From positions 1 through 28,559 of the forward strand of contig PBSW01000067.1 of NCBI GenBank assembly GCA_002726865.1: DNA of 28,559 nt, given 5' to 3'. This DNA comes from Candidatus Bathyarchaeota archaeon. Its GTDB lineage: Archaea; Thermoproteota; Bathyarchaeia; TCS64. Within the stretch, counting starts at the first letter, position 1, and every line of letters begins with the position of its first letter. A program made the translations under genes and the position numbers. This document shows positions 1 through 8,900 of the stretch, piece by piece. Below the pieces are notes generated by a model, which was given only the letters and a program-made list of their open reading frames with translations, was not told the origin of the DNA and ran no database searches.

Positions 1-1
1 C

Positions 2-664
2 ATTCCAATACTACTGGGGCTTGTTGCCCTTTATTTTGTGAAACCCGCCTCTGAGATGTTGACGAAAGAGGTCCGGGAATCCTGGGATGAAGGAGAAACT
101 GTTGAAACTCTCCTCAACTCTAGTATGGTCTTTCTTCTCTTCTCTGCCGCCGTGAGACGCTTTGGGGGAGGCCTCACCACAGGTTTCATGAGCATTTGGC
201 TCGTAGAGGTCCAAGGATGGACAATTGGCCAAATAGGTATGATGCTTGGAGTCAGCTCTCTGATTGGCATCATTGCCAATCCCCTAGGAGGAGAACTTGC
301 CTCCCGATATGGAGAGAAACGATGGTTTGTAATGACTCTCTTTGGATCCTATGCATTCTTTGCTCTCGCTTTTTTAGTTAGGGGATACTGGTTCTTCATG
401 ATCGCTTATATAATCCACAGTTTCTTTGGCACTCTCGGCATGCCCGCCCATATGACTCTTATTGCGCGCCTTTCACCACCTCATCAGAAAGGAGTAGGTT
501 TTGCACTTTCTTCAATTCCTTACAACATTGTAATGCCTGTCTCCGCTATGGTCGCCGCCTATATCGCAGACACGTACGGACTCTATCCGATATTTGTTAT
601 CACTACAGTGATCTATTTCATCGGACTCGTGATCCTCCATCTGGGGGTAAAGGTTGAGGACTAA
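2..664 (+). CDS. MFS transporter, C-terminal part (5' end outside window)
   Basis: Integral membrane protein of the major facilitator superfamily; substrate unknown. The frame is already open at base 2 and the first residues form the end of a hydrophobic helix (IPILLGLVALYFV), so the gene starts upstream of the window and the GTG at 38 is not its start. After that helix comes a charged cytoplasmic loop of about 45 residues and then about six hydrophobic segments, which matches the second half of a 12-helix transporter. The stretch GGELASRYGEKR fits the MFS loop motif GxxxDRxGxR, with Ser in place of Asp. It ends at TAA 662-664. No neighbouring gene hints at its substrate. The family call is fairly sure; specificity cannot be read. 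Confidence 0.8.
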   Translation: MPILLGLVALYFVKPASEMLTKEVRESWDEGETVETLLNSSMVFLLFSAAVRRFGGGLTTGFMSIWLVEVQGWTIGQIGMMLGVSSLIGIIANPLGGELASRYGEKRWFVMTLFGSYAFFALAFLVRGYWFFMIAYIIHSFFGTLGMPAHMTLIARLSPPHQKGVGFALSSIPYNIVMPVSAMVAAYIADTYGLYPIFVITTVIYFIGLVILHLGVKVED

Positions 665-963
665 CCGGATCCCTTTGCGCCCACCCAATACAACTTATAG
701 AGGAGAGAACCGTGGAAACTAGATACTGTAGAGTCTATAATAAGGCGCGTTTTTCGTTATTTGAGGTAACGGCATACCGGATACATTTACCCTAGGATCA
801 GGATTAGTCTTATCGGTACCCCCCCGTTTCAGAAGGAAAAAGCTTCTCCATGTGGAGACAAATATACATAGTTAAGATAATCCACAAAAAATCTTACAGG
901 ACAAAAAGAAATAAAAGTTAATAAAAAAACTGCAGAGATAAAAATAATTTAACCCTATTGAAC
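665..963. other. Intergenic region, no gene seen
   Basis: About 300 bases between the convergent MFS gene and the minus-strand desuccinylase-like gene. It is AT-rich, especially from 860 on. No open frame with coding character was found on either strand. The right half holds the A-tracts annotated separately as a terminator for the minus-strand gene. Confidence 0.6.
883..947 (-). terminator. T-tract terminator region for the minus-strand gene ending at 964
   Basis: Read on the minus strand, the stop at 964 is followed by four closely spaced runs of five to seven T within about 80 bases (plus-strand A-runs near 885, 903, 924 and 941). Archaeal RNA polymerase terminates at such T-runs without needing a hairpin. 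The assignment rests on position and composition only. Confidence 0.5.
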
Positions 964-1947
964 TTATCCTTTTGGTGGTTTGATTGTATAGTCTGTTTCC
1001 GTATCCGATGCATAGACCACTCCGATAATGTCACCTGTATTTAAAACTTTATTCTCATCCCAATATGCTATAATTCTTCCAGTCACAGGGGAGGTTAAGG
1101 TCTCAACGGTATCACCGAACAAATTGCCAATTGTGCCTATCACCTGCCCTTTTTCAAGATGATCTCCAGCAGACACTTTGCTATAATAGATCCCTCCACG
1201 ACCTGCCCGAAGTTCAAACCTCTGACCGATGCCGTAAACAAAATCTGGTGGAATGGATGATTTCGGCTCACCATCAATCATTTTAAGCCCCTTCATGACA
1301 TTTATTAGGCCCTGGATATGAAAATCGATCTGACCTTCTTCGAGTTTGCCGCCTCCACCTGACTCGATTAAAATACTTGGAATAGTTTTTGTCATTAGGG
1401 CGGGTTTTCTCTGCCAGGCCTTAGGCCTAAACCATTTGACTAAGTTGATAACCTTTTCATCGTAACCAATGTCGCCGGTCCATCCGGATATTACGATTCC
1501 TTCAATTAAGTTTTCATCAAGGTCCCCGCCGTGAAGATCAATAGCGTAATCTGCCATTGAGATTAATTTTCTTCTAGCTTTACCAATAATGTTAGATATA
1601 GAACCAGTTTCTCTTGGTTCTCTAGGAATTGGCTTGAGATCAATAGCACAGACATCTGAGGTAATTGTGTTGAAACTTGGAATGTCAATTACAGGACATA
1701 TTATGAGCTTACCGTTTAATTCTTCAGGATTAATTAATTTAGAGATCCTAATACCCGCCTCTATTCCAGCATAAACACAGGGTTTACTGCCTGCGGTAAT
1801 GCAAAGAGTTGGACCATCACCTTTCCCGTTTATCAAAATAATTGGTAATGCAATATCTGTACTAGGTGTTTCCGCTATTTTCCAAAAACCATATGCTTTC
1901 TCATTTTTTTCTGCCTTAAGATTTCCTACTTGTAAAAGTTTAACCAT
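964..1947 (-). CDS. Succinylglutamate desuccinylase/aspartoacylase-like protein with degenerate metal site
   Basis: 327 residues resembling the AstE/AspA branch of M14-type zinc amide hydrolases. Family features seen: a mid-protein DLHGGD (His139), the ILIESGGGG segment carrying the usual catalytic Glu (Glu195), and a C-terminal beta domain (about 240-320) with the lipoyl-like wording SPVTGRI. The first two zinc ligands, normally in HGxE, are not there: the aligned segment is AGSKPCVYAG (52-61), with Lys55 and Val58 where His and Glu are expected. The DLNR-type motif is also altered (IDLKPIPR). It may therefore be a non-hydrolytic homologue or bind its substrate differently. The gene is clearly more AT-rich than its neighbours, which may mean acquisition. 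Start is ATG 1947; no strong ribosome-binding site was seen. Confidence 0.7.
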   Translation of the reverse strand: MVKLLQVGNLKAEKNEKAYGFWKIAETPSTDIALPIILINGKGDGPTLCITAGSKPCVYAGIEAGIRISKLINPEELNGKLIICPVIDIPSFNTITSDVCAIDLKPIPREPRETGSISNIIGKARRKLISMADYAIDLHGGDLDENLIEGIVISGWTGDIGYDEKVINLVKWFRPKAWQRKPALMTKTIPSILIESGGGGKLEEGQIDFHIQGLINVMKGLKMIDGEPKSSIPPDFVYGIGQRFELRAGRGGIYYSKVSAGDHLEKGQVIGTIGNLFGDTVETLTSPVTGRIIAYWDENKVLNTGDIIGVVYASDTETDYTIKPPKG

Positions 1948-2202
1948 TTTAATTCTATTTTATAATATCAAATACATAAATTTTGCATATTATTTCACGC
2001 GTAAGTACCCAAGCCTATTCAGCCCAAACGGTATATCTTTGGTCTAGAATTAAATCGTGGAGATAAACATATTTCATTTTTTACATATTAGACGCGGAGA
2101 AACAAGTGATTAAAATATTATGCAAGTCCATATTTGTTTTTCTCTAGAAGTTTTTTATCTTTGATCGCTACTTCTGGGTATGGTGTTACAGTGTCAGGGG
2201 TC
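1948..2202. other. AT-rich intergenic region between divergent genes
   Basis: About 250 bases separating the minus-strand desuccinylase-like gene from the plus-strand acyltransferase. It should hold both promoters. TATA-like stretches are abundant (for example around 1956-1967 and 1974-1984 for the minus gene) but none has an unambiguous spacing to a start codon. No coding frame was recognised. Confidence 0.5.
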
Positions 2203-2697
2203 ATGAATCATGTCGGGAAGAATGTTAAGCTGGGCGACAACGTCAGAATGTGGCATTTCACATATATAGGGGACGGCGCCGAGATCAGAGACAACACCAA
2301 GATTGGGAGCCTCGTCCACATAGATTACGGTGTCAAGATCGGTAGGGACTGCAAGATAGAGGGGAACGCCTACATTCCGCCTCTCACGGTGATCGGGAAC
2401 GGGGTCTTCGTGGGTCCTGGAGTGGTATTTACCAATGACCCGTTCCCCATGTCTCCCAAGATGGTGGGGGTCACAGTCGAGGATGGCGCTGTCATATGTG
2501 CTGGTGCTGTCCTTAAAGCCGGGATCAGGATTGGAGCACGCTCCGTGGTGGGGATGGGCTCTGTAGTCACGAGGGATGTCCCACCAGATGTGGTGGTCTA
2601 CGGAAATCCCGCCAGGATCAGGTACTCTATAGATGAGTTCAACGAAAAAAAGGGTGAATGGGAGAAAGACTACTCCACCGAACCCCATTTTATGTAA
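2203..2697 (+). CDS. Hexapeptide-repeat (left-handed beta-helix) acyltransferase, WbpD-like
   Basis: 164 residues made almost wholly of hexapeptide repeats ([LIV]Gxxxx), the left-handed beta-helix fold of sugar N-/O-acetyltransferases. The segments MWHFTYIGDGAEI, VFVGPGVVFTND and VVTRDVPPDVVVYGNPAR match the pattern of WbpD/PglD-type N-acetyltransferases, which acetylate an amino group on a UDP-linked sugar with acetyl-CoA. The reading frame is open back to a TTG at 2134, but those residues are not repeat-like. ATG 2203 has a GGGG upstream and begins right at the first repeat, so it is preferred. It converges with the DegT aminotransferase gene. In WbpA/B/E/D pathways the aminotransferase makes the amine that this type of enzyme acetylates, so the adjacency supports a joint role. 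Confidence 0.85.
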   Translation: MNHVGKNVKLGDNVRMWHFTYIGDGAEIRDNTKIGSLVHIDYGVKIGRDCKIEGNAYIPPLTVIGNGVFVGPGVVFTNDPFPMSPKMVGVTVEDGAVICAGAVLKAGIRIGARSVVGMGSVVTRDVPPDVVVYGNPARIRYSIDEFNEKKGEWEKDYSTEPHFM

Positions 2698-2711
2698 GCT
2701 TCAAGCTCCTG

Positions 2712-2728
2712 CTCATTCACTGAATGAG
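2712..2728. repeat. Perfect 8-bp inverted repeat with a 1-base centre
   Basis: CTCATTCA-C-TGAATGAG lies 14 bases after the acyltransferase stop, in the gap before the convergent aminotransferase gene. It could fold as a hairpin with an impractically short loop, or be a dimer-binding site. No T-run follows directly, so it is not a classical terminator. Function unknown. Confidence 0.45.
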
Positions 2729-2937
2729 TAAATTATTATCCTATAACCTCATTTTTCAAACGAGATGGCTTCGGATCGCACTGCTGAAGTTCTCGTAAGC
2801 CCGGTCGAAAATGATCAAATCTGGGGGCTCTGAGCTCTGAGGGGTATCTATGGAAGCTGGGTCGAGACCAGGAGGAAAAAGAAACTCCAATCCCAGTCTT
2901 ACCCGGATATGAGATAGAAATGAAACTAGGGTAAATC

Positions 2938-4095
2938 CTATTTTTGATAATGGGAGACCACCTTTTCAACTCCTCTAAGGATGGTCTCAAGGTCTGCATT
3001 CGTCAATTCAGCGTGCATCGGAAGCGAGAATATTCTAGCGGAGACATTCTCAGAGACTGGGCAGGGTGCAGGCTCCATGATGTCAAGTATCGCAGGCTGA
3101 ACGTTCAACGGCATCGGGTAGTGGACTGCGCAGTCGATGTTCTCCGCGTTCACGGCCTCTACGAACTCGTCTCTGGTGCACTTGAGTTCATCCAGCTCGA
3201 GGACCGAGGAAAAGTAACTGTAGGCGTGGTTGACTTTTGACCCGACTTTTTGTGGGGTGATCCCGCTTATCTTTGAGACTCCTTCGAGATATTTGTTACC
3301 CAGATGCCTCCGTGTCTCGAGGAATTCGTCGAGTCTGGAGAGTTGGTTGACGCCGATGGCCCCCATGATGTCGCTCATCCTGTAATTGAGCCCCATCATG
3401 ACGTGGTGGTATCGACTGTTATCCCCGTGGCTCCTTAGGAGGCGACCGATCTTGTCGAACTCTTTATCGTTGGTGGTGACCATCCCCCCTTCTCCGGTGG
3501 TGAGGGTCTTTGACGGGTAGAAGCTGTAGCAGTTGAGATCGTCATAGGAGCCTAGGTCTCTCCCGGCGTACTCGGTTCCATGGGCTTGGGCGGAGTCGCT
3601 GATTATTTTGATGTCATGGTCATCTGAGATGTCTGATAGGGCGTCCATGTCAGCAGCGTTCCCAAATAGGTGGACCGGGACTATCGCTTTCGTCTTGGTC
3701 GTGATCTTTTCTTTCACGTCTTCGGTATCAATGAGGAACGTCCCAGGGTCGATATCTGCGAAGACTGGTACAGCATTTGAATGGATTGCCATGCTGGCGG
3801 TTGCGAAGAAAGTGAACGAGGGCACTATAATCTCATCCCCCGGCTTGACGACGGATAGATATGAAACATGTAAAGCAGCCGTTCCAGTATAGACCGCATA
3901 TGCATATTTCGCCCCAACCCTCTCTGCAAAATTGTCCTCGAAGAGCTTTGTCTTTGGGCCTTGCCTCAAATACCCTGATCTGATGACCTCTTCAACATCT
4001 TGGATGGTCTTCTCATCGAATACAGGCTTTGCGATCGCGATCCGTCTCTCCGAAATCGGTGGGCCCCCATTGATGGCCAGTTTATCCATAGACAT
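2938..4095 (-). CDS. DegT/DnrJ/EryC1/StrS-family sugar aminotransferase
   Basis: 385-residue PLP-dependent aminotransferase that transfers an amino group, usually from glutamate, to a keto-sugar nucleotide. The Schiff-base lysine is Lys196 in SFYPSKTLTTGEGGM. The PLP-facing segment ISDSAQAHG carries Asp167, and TGTAALHV (71-78) is the phosphate-binding turn. Length matches the family. Within it the sequence most resembles WbpE-like enzymes that act on UDP-3-keto-uronic acids, in keeping with the neighbouring UDP-sugar dehydrogenase and WbpD-like acetyltransferase. ATG 4095 and ATG 4089 are both possible; a TATA-like TTTTAAAC at 4113-4120 lies 22 and 28 bases upstream respectively. The stop is TAG. 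Confidence 0.88.
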   Translation of the reverse strand: MSMDKLAINGGPPISERRIAIAKPVFDEKTIQDVEEVIRSGYLRQGPKTKLFEDNFAERVGAKYAYAVYTGTAALHVSYLSVVKPGDEIIVPSFTFFATASMAIHSNAVPVFADIDPGTFLIDTEDVKEKITTKTKAIVPVHLFGNAADMDALSDISDDHDIKIISDSAQAHGTEYAGRDLGSYDDLNCYSFYPSKTLTTGEGGMVTTNDKEFDKIGRLLRSHGDNSRYHHVMMGLNYRMSDIMGAIGVNQLSRLDEFLETRRHLGNKYLEGVSKISGITPQKVGSKVNHAYSYFSSVLELDELKCTRDEFVEAVNAENIDCAVHYPMPLNVQPAILDIMEPAPCPVSENVSARIFSLPMHAELTNADLETILRGVEKVVSHYQK

Positions 4096-4165
4096 CTAAA
4101 CTAAGTCTCTACTTTTAAACGTCATTAGACATAGCGGCTCTATCAACAGTTGAAGAAGGCGTAGT

Positions 4166-5521
4166 TTATTCTCGTGGGATCCCTACCCCTAGAAAAGCAA
4201 AGCCTGCCTCGAGATACGTTTTCCGATTGAAATTGTTGCGTCCGTCGACTATAACGGGGGTCCTCATCTTTGCCCTCAATAATGTCGGGGACAATTCTTT
4301 GTACTCCTCATGTCGTGTAACAAGGACAATGGCGTCACTGCCGTTAATAGTCGCCTCTAAATCATTGCTAATCTCTAGATTTTCATACTCCTTGACGTAG
4401 GGATCATGGGCTATTACTTCCGCACAGAGCACTTTGAGTAGATTATAAAGGGAATATGTCGGAGTATTCCGGGTGTCATCTGAGTTGGGAAGAAATGCCA
4501 CCCCTAAGAGGGTAACCTTGGCGTCCTCTATATTGATGCCCTTTTTGCTCAATGCCTCCTTAATGAGCTCTACCATATGGCTCGGCATGGAATTGTTAAT
4601 GCGCCGGCTCTCTATTATCAGCCTAGGATCAAAACTAAAATTGCCATACGTATCGAGACCGTACTTGAGGAGCCATGGGTCCTTTGGGAGACAGTGCCCC
4701 CCAACACCGGCTCCGGGTATGTGCATAGTTCTGAGGGGGTTTTTCCCGGGATCTCCAGGGATATGTGGGAGGGAGTTTACATGGCGTCTAACCTCATGGA
4801 CGTCAACGCCTAGACTCTCGCAGATAATAGCTATCTCGTTGGCAAAGGCTATGTTGACATCCCTGTACGTATTCTCTGTCACCTTGGATACCTCTGCCGT
4901 GAGGCTATCAGTTGCATGGAGTTTGGCATCCACGATATGAGAATAGAGCTCTATGCCTCTCCTTGTACACTCGGGGGTGATTCCCCCGATGATCCTGTCT
5001 AATTTAGTGAGGTTATGGATGAGGCGGCCTAACATAACCCGCTCATAGGAGAAGATGAGGTTGAAATCCACTCCTGCCTTCATCCCGGACTGCTCCTCAA
5101 GGATTGGTTTAACGACATTCTCGGAGGTCCCAGGAGCAACAGTAGACTCCAAGATCACGAGGGTCCCTTTTTTCAACTGACTTCCAATTTCATGGGAGAC
5201 CTGTCTTAAAGACTCGTACCGTGGAAGTTGGTTCTCGTCAACTGGTGTCTGTACGGCAATGAGAATGGCGTCTGCTTCACCGTAGACCGATGTATCATCG
5301 GTGGCTCTGAACGCCCCCTTCTCCACGACCCTCTTGATGAGGTCTGCGAGTCCTGGTTCCTCACCTTCTATGGGGTTTTTACCGTTGTTGAGGTGATCGA
5401 TCTTCCACCCCGACCGTTTGGACCTCCGCTGTACCCCAGTGACGTTGAACCCATCGACGTCTGCGAAGAGGGCGGCTACTGGTATGCCCACGTACCCCAT
5501 GCCGACTATAACGATTTCCAC
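4166..5521 (-). CDS. UDP-N-acetyl-hexosamine 6-dehydrogenase (WecC/WbpA-type nucleotide-sugar dehydrogenase)
   Basis: 451-residue NAD-dependent dehydrogenase that oxidises C6 of a UDP-hexosamine to the uronic acid in two steps. The N-terminal Rossmann motif is IVGMGYVGIPVA (5-16). The catalytic Cys277 lies in GGHCLPKDP. STVAPGTSE (126-134) and the C-terminal UDP-binding domain (from about 330) are present, and length is typical. Whether it acts on UDP-GlcNAc or UDP-ManNAc cannot be told from sequence alone. The start is GTG 5521: a TATA box at 5544-5553 is centred about 27 bases upstream, which places the transcript start at the GTG (leaderless), and GAGGGG also precedes it. It lies 70 bases upstream of the DegT gene on the same strand, probably one operon. 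Confidence 0.88.
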   Translation of the reverse strand: MEIVIVGMGYVGIPVAALFADVDGFNVTGVQRRSKRSGWKIDHLNNGKNPIEGEEPGLADLIKRVVEKGAFRATDDTSVYGEADAILIAVQTPVDENQLPRYESLRQVSHEIGSQLKKGTLVILESTVAPGTSENVVKPILEEQSGMKAGVDFNLIFSYERVMLGRLIHNLTKLDRIIGGITPECTRRGIELYSHIVDAKLHATDSLTAEVSKVTENTYRDVNIAFANEIAIICESLGVDVHEVRRHVNSLPHIPGDPGKNPLRTMHIPGAGVGGHCLPKDPWLLKYGLDTYGNFSFDPRLIIESRRINNSMPSHMVELIKEALSKKGINIEDAKVTLLGVAFLPNSDDTRNTPTYSLYNLLKVLCAEVIAHDPYVKEYENLEISNDLEATINGSDAIVLVTRHEEYKELSPTLLRAKMRTPVIVDGRNNFNRKTYLEAGFAFLGVGIPRE

Positions 5522-5543
5522 AGCTGTTCCCCTCAGACTCGCT

Positions 5544-5553
5544 AATTTAAATT
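5544..5553 (-). promoter_or_regulatory. TATA box for the UDP-sugar dehydrogenase gene
   Basis: AATTTAAATT centred about 27 bases upstream of the GTG start at 5521 on the minus strand, the spacing of an archaeal TATA box to a leaderless transcript start. Confidence 0.55.
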
Positions 5554-5986
5554 CAAATCGCCCTTGAAAAGTATTTCATCGATGCGGAAGCCCCTTATCA
5601 AGGTAGAGGAGTTTGACCTCAGTTGAGTTCATGACGTATATTTGAACCCTGCTAATCCAAGTAATATCTCTCAACTGGTACAGAACAGATCTAGGTAAAC
5701 ATTCTTTGGTTTCAGCGTATGCAAGGCGAAGGAAGAATTTTTAATAGAGTTCCTCACGCGCTCCCTCTTCAACGTTGTTGATCTGTGCATTCTGCATGTT
5801 CCTATTAAACGAGTTCAAATCAACAAGATAAGGTAACGGCTTACCTCAACTTTTTTATTCGGATACAAGACCCATTCTTCTGGTGCCTCGGATGTCCGGT
5901 GACCGCTAAATTTAATGAGATTATAACAATGGACACCCGGTTGTGTTTCAACAAAGGTTTCTGGCAGTGCGAACGGGTGACGATTG
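5554..5986. other. Intergenic region upstream of ileS
   Basis: About 430 bases between the divergent sugar-dehydrogenase and ileS genes. Open frames here are short, have no recognisable content, or run into ileS on the opposite strand. A TATA-like TTTTTAATAG sits near 5738-5747, which would give ileS a long leader of over 200 bases. GGTGA at 5975-5979 is the ileS ribosome-binding site. Nothing else was recognised. Confidence 0.5.
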
Positions 5987-8900
5987 ATGATATTTAAGCA
6001 GTTAGATAGCAAGGTGGATTTAGCATCCATGGACAGGGAAGTCATGGATTTCTGGAACTCGAACAGAATCTACGAGAAGAGGGTTGCCACTCAGGCTGGG
6101 AGACAGCCCTGGACCTTCATCGATGGTCCCATAACTGCGAACAACCCCATGGGAGTTCACCACGCCTGGGGGCGCACTTACAAGGATCTCTGGGCCCGAT
6201 ACTGGTTCATGCAGGGTCGAGAGGTGAGGAACCAAAATGGCTTTGATTGTCAAGGGCTTTGGATCGAGGTTGAGGTAGAAAAGGAGCTCGGTTTCAAGTC
6301 CAAAAGGGACATTGAGAGATACGGCGTCGCGGAGTTTGTGAAGAAGTGTAAGCAAAGAGTGTTAGAATTCTCAGCGGTTCAGACGGAGCAGTCAATCAGG
6401 CTCGGGATGTGGACCGACTGGAATAGTCCAACTGAACTCCGGAAACTAAAGGAAGCTATGGAAACCCCAATGAGAGAGACTACATACGTGGGAACCCACG
6501 GCCCTGTATCGGGGACCGCAGAGGAGCTCGTCGGTAAGCTGGGTTCTCGAGAGTTAGGAGGGAGTTACTATACCCTCAGCGACGAGAATAACTATATGAT
6601 CTGGAGCGTCCTTAAGAAGCTTCACGAGAGAGGACTCATCTACAAAGGACACGACGCGATGCCGTGGTGCCCACGATGCAGCACTGGAATTAGCCAGCAC
6701 GAGATCGTGACCGAGGGATACCGAGAAATCACTCACCCTAGCGTCTACCTCAGATTCCCATTAAGAGGGCGTGAGGGGAGGCTCTTGCTCTGGACAACTA
6801 CCCCCTGGACTCTTACATCCAACGTGGCGGTTGCCGTCCACCCAGAGCTTGACTACGTAAAAGTAAGCCACAAGGATGAGCTTCTCTATCTTTCCAAAGG
6901 GACATTATCCACAGTTTTCCCTGACGGGGGATACGAGGTCCTAGAAGAGCTCAAGGGAGCGGAGATGCTGGACTGGAGCTACGATGGACCATACGACGAG
7001 TTGGAACTGCCAAAGAGTCTCGGGGTCCCTAAGGCCCATAGGATCATCTCCTGGGAAGAAGTGGGAGAAACTGAGGGAACTGGGATGGTTCACATCGCCC
7101 CAGGGGCCGGCAAGGAAGACTATGAGTTAGGGATTAAAAACAATCTCCCTGTGGTGGGGCCACTAGATGAGTACGGCATTTTCAAAGAAGGGCTCGGAGA
7201 GCTCTCCAAAACCCATGTATACGACTCACCCCTGACAATCTTCGACAACTTAAAGGATAAGGGATTTCTGTTCAGAGTCCAGGACTATACTCACAGATAT
7301 CCCGTCTGCTGGAGGTGCGGTAGCGAGCTAGTCTTTCTCCATGCCGAGGAGTGGTTCATCAACATGGGTCGAGGCATCGATAAGCCCTTTGATGAGATCA
7401 CCGAAAAGGAGAAGGAGACAAATCTCAGGTATCAGATGATGGATTCCGCAAAACAGGCTCGGTGGATACCCGAATTCGGCCTCTCTAGGGAGTTAGATTG
7501 GCTCAAGAACATGCAAGACTGGATGATCTCTAAAAAGCGCTACTATGGTCTTGCCCTTCCCATCTGGACCTGCCCCGACTGTAACTGGTTTGACGTAGTG
7601 GGGAGCAAGGAAGATCTAGAGCAGAGAGCCATAAGTGGCTGGGAAGAATTCAACGGTCACAGCCCCCACAAACCCTACCTAGATGCCGTCAAAATACGTT
7701 GTGATAAATGCGGTGGCACAGCGAGCCGTATCCCTGACGTTGGGAACCCCTGGCTTGACGCCGGTATAGTCGCATACTCTACACTAGACTATAGGACCGA
7801 TCAATCATACTGGAAAAAGTGGTTCCCCGCCAATTTCATTACAGAGTGCTATATAGGCCAGTTTAGGAACTGGTTCTACTCTATGCTCGCAATGAGCACC
7901 ATTCTAGAGCGTAAGACCCCCTTCGAGGTAGTTATGGGCCACGGTACGGTTCTAGCAGAGGACGGACGCCAGATGCACAAGAGCTGGGGTAACGCGATTT
8001 GGTTCGACGATGCAGCGGAGACAATGGGGGCCGACACTATGAGGTGGCTCTTCTGCAGTTGGAAGCCTGAGAACGATATTCTCTTTGGGTATACAGGAGC
8101 AGGGGATGTGAAGCGCCTCTTTTTCATGCCTCTGCTGAATATCTTCAACTTCTTCAGCATCTACGCATCCCTTGACGGATGGACTCCAGAGCAGCAGCCC
8201 GAAGCCCTTACTGAGATGGACAAGTGGATACTATCAAGGCTAAACTCCTTGGTGAGGCACACTACAAAAGAGCTAGCTAGTTATGAAGTCTTTTCCAGCT
8301 GCAAGAAGACCGAAAGGTTCGTTGACGTCCTCAGCCGATGGTATATCAGGAGGAGTAGACGGAGGTTCTGGAGGAGCGAGGCTGATGATGACAAGCGGGC
8401 AGCATATTCCACTCTATACACTTGCCTCAAGACGCTGACCCTGATCATGGCCCCCATCACTCCGTTCCTCACAGAGGCGATCTATCAAAGGCTGGTACGA
8501 GGAGTCGAGCCTGATGCCCCTGAGAGCGTCCACCTCTGCTCATGGCCTGAGGTCAATGAAGCCCTTATCGATGAGGAGCTCATGAAGAGGATGGACCTTA
8601 CTATTAGAGTTAGCAGCATGGGCCGTGCCGCCCGAAACACCAGCGGCATTAAACTCCGCCAGCCACTAGCAGAAGCGGTTGTCGTGGCCGATATTGAATC
8701 CATTAGGACCCTTACTAGCCTAAGAATCATCGTTAAGGAAGAACTTAACGTCAAATCAGTGAGGTTCACAGGTAAGAGCGAGGCGCTAATGGGCCTTGAG
8801 GTGAAACCCATCTACTCTCTGCTTGGGAAAAAGTATGGTAGAAACGTTCAAAATGTCGCAAAGGCGATAAAGGCATTGGGCAAGTCCGAGGCCGTTAAAC

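Noticed and set aside
2134..2202. TTG 2134 extension of the acyltransferase
   Set aside because: The extra 23 residues do not fit the hexapeptide pattern; ATG 2203 begins at the first repeat.
5766..5781. Match CTCTTCAACGTTGTT shared with about 26134-26148
   Set aside because: A single 15-base match, one copy inside a coding gene; not a repeat family.
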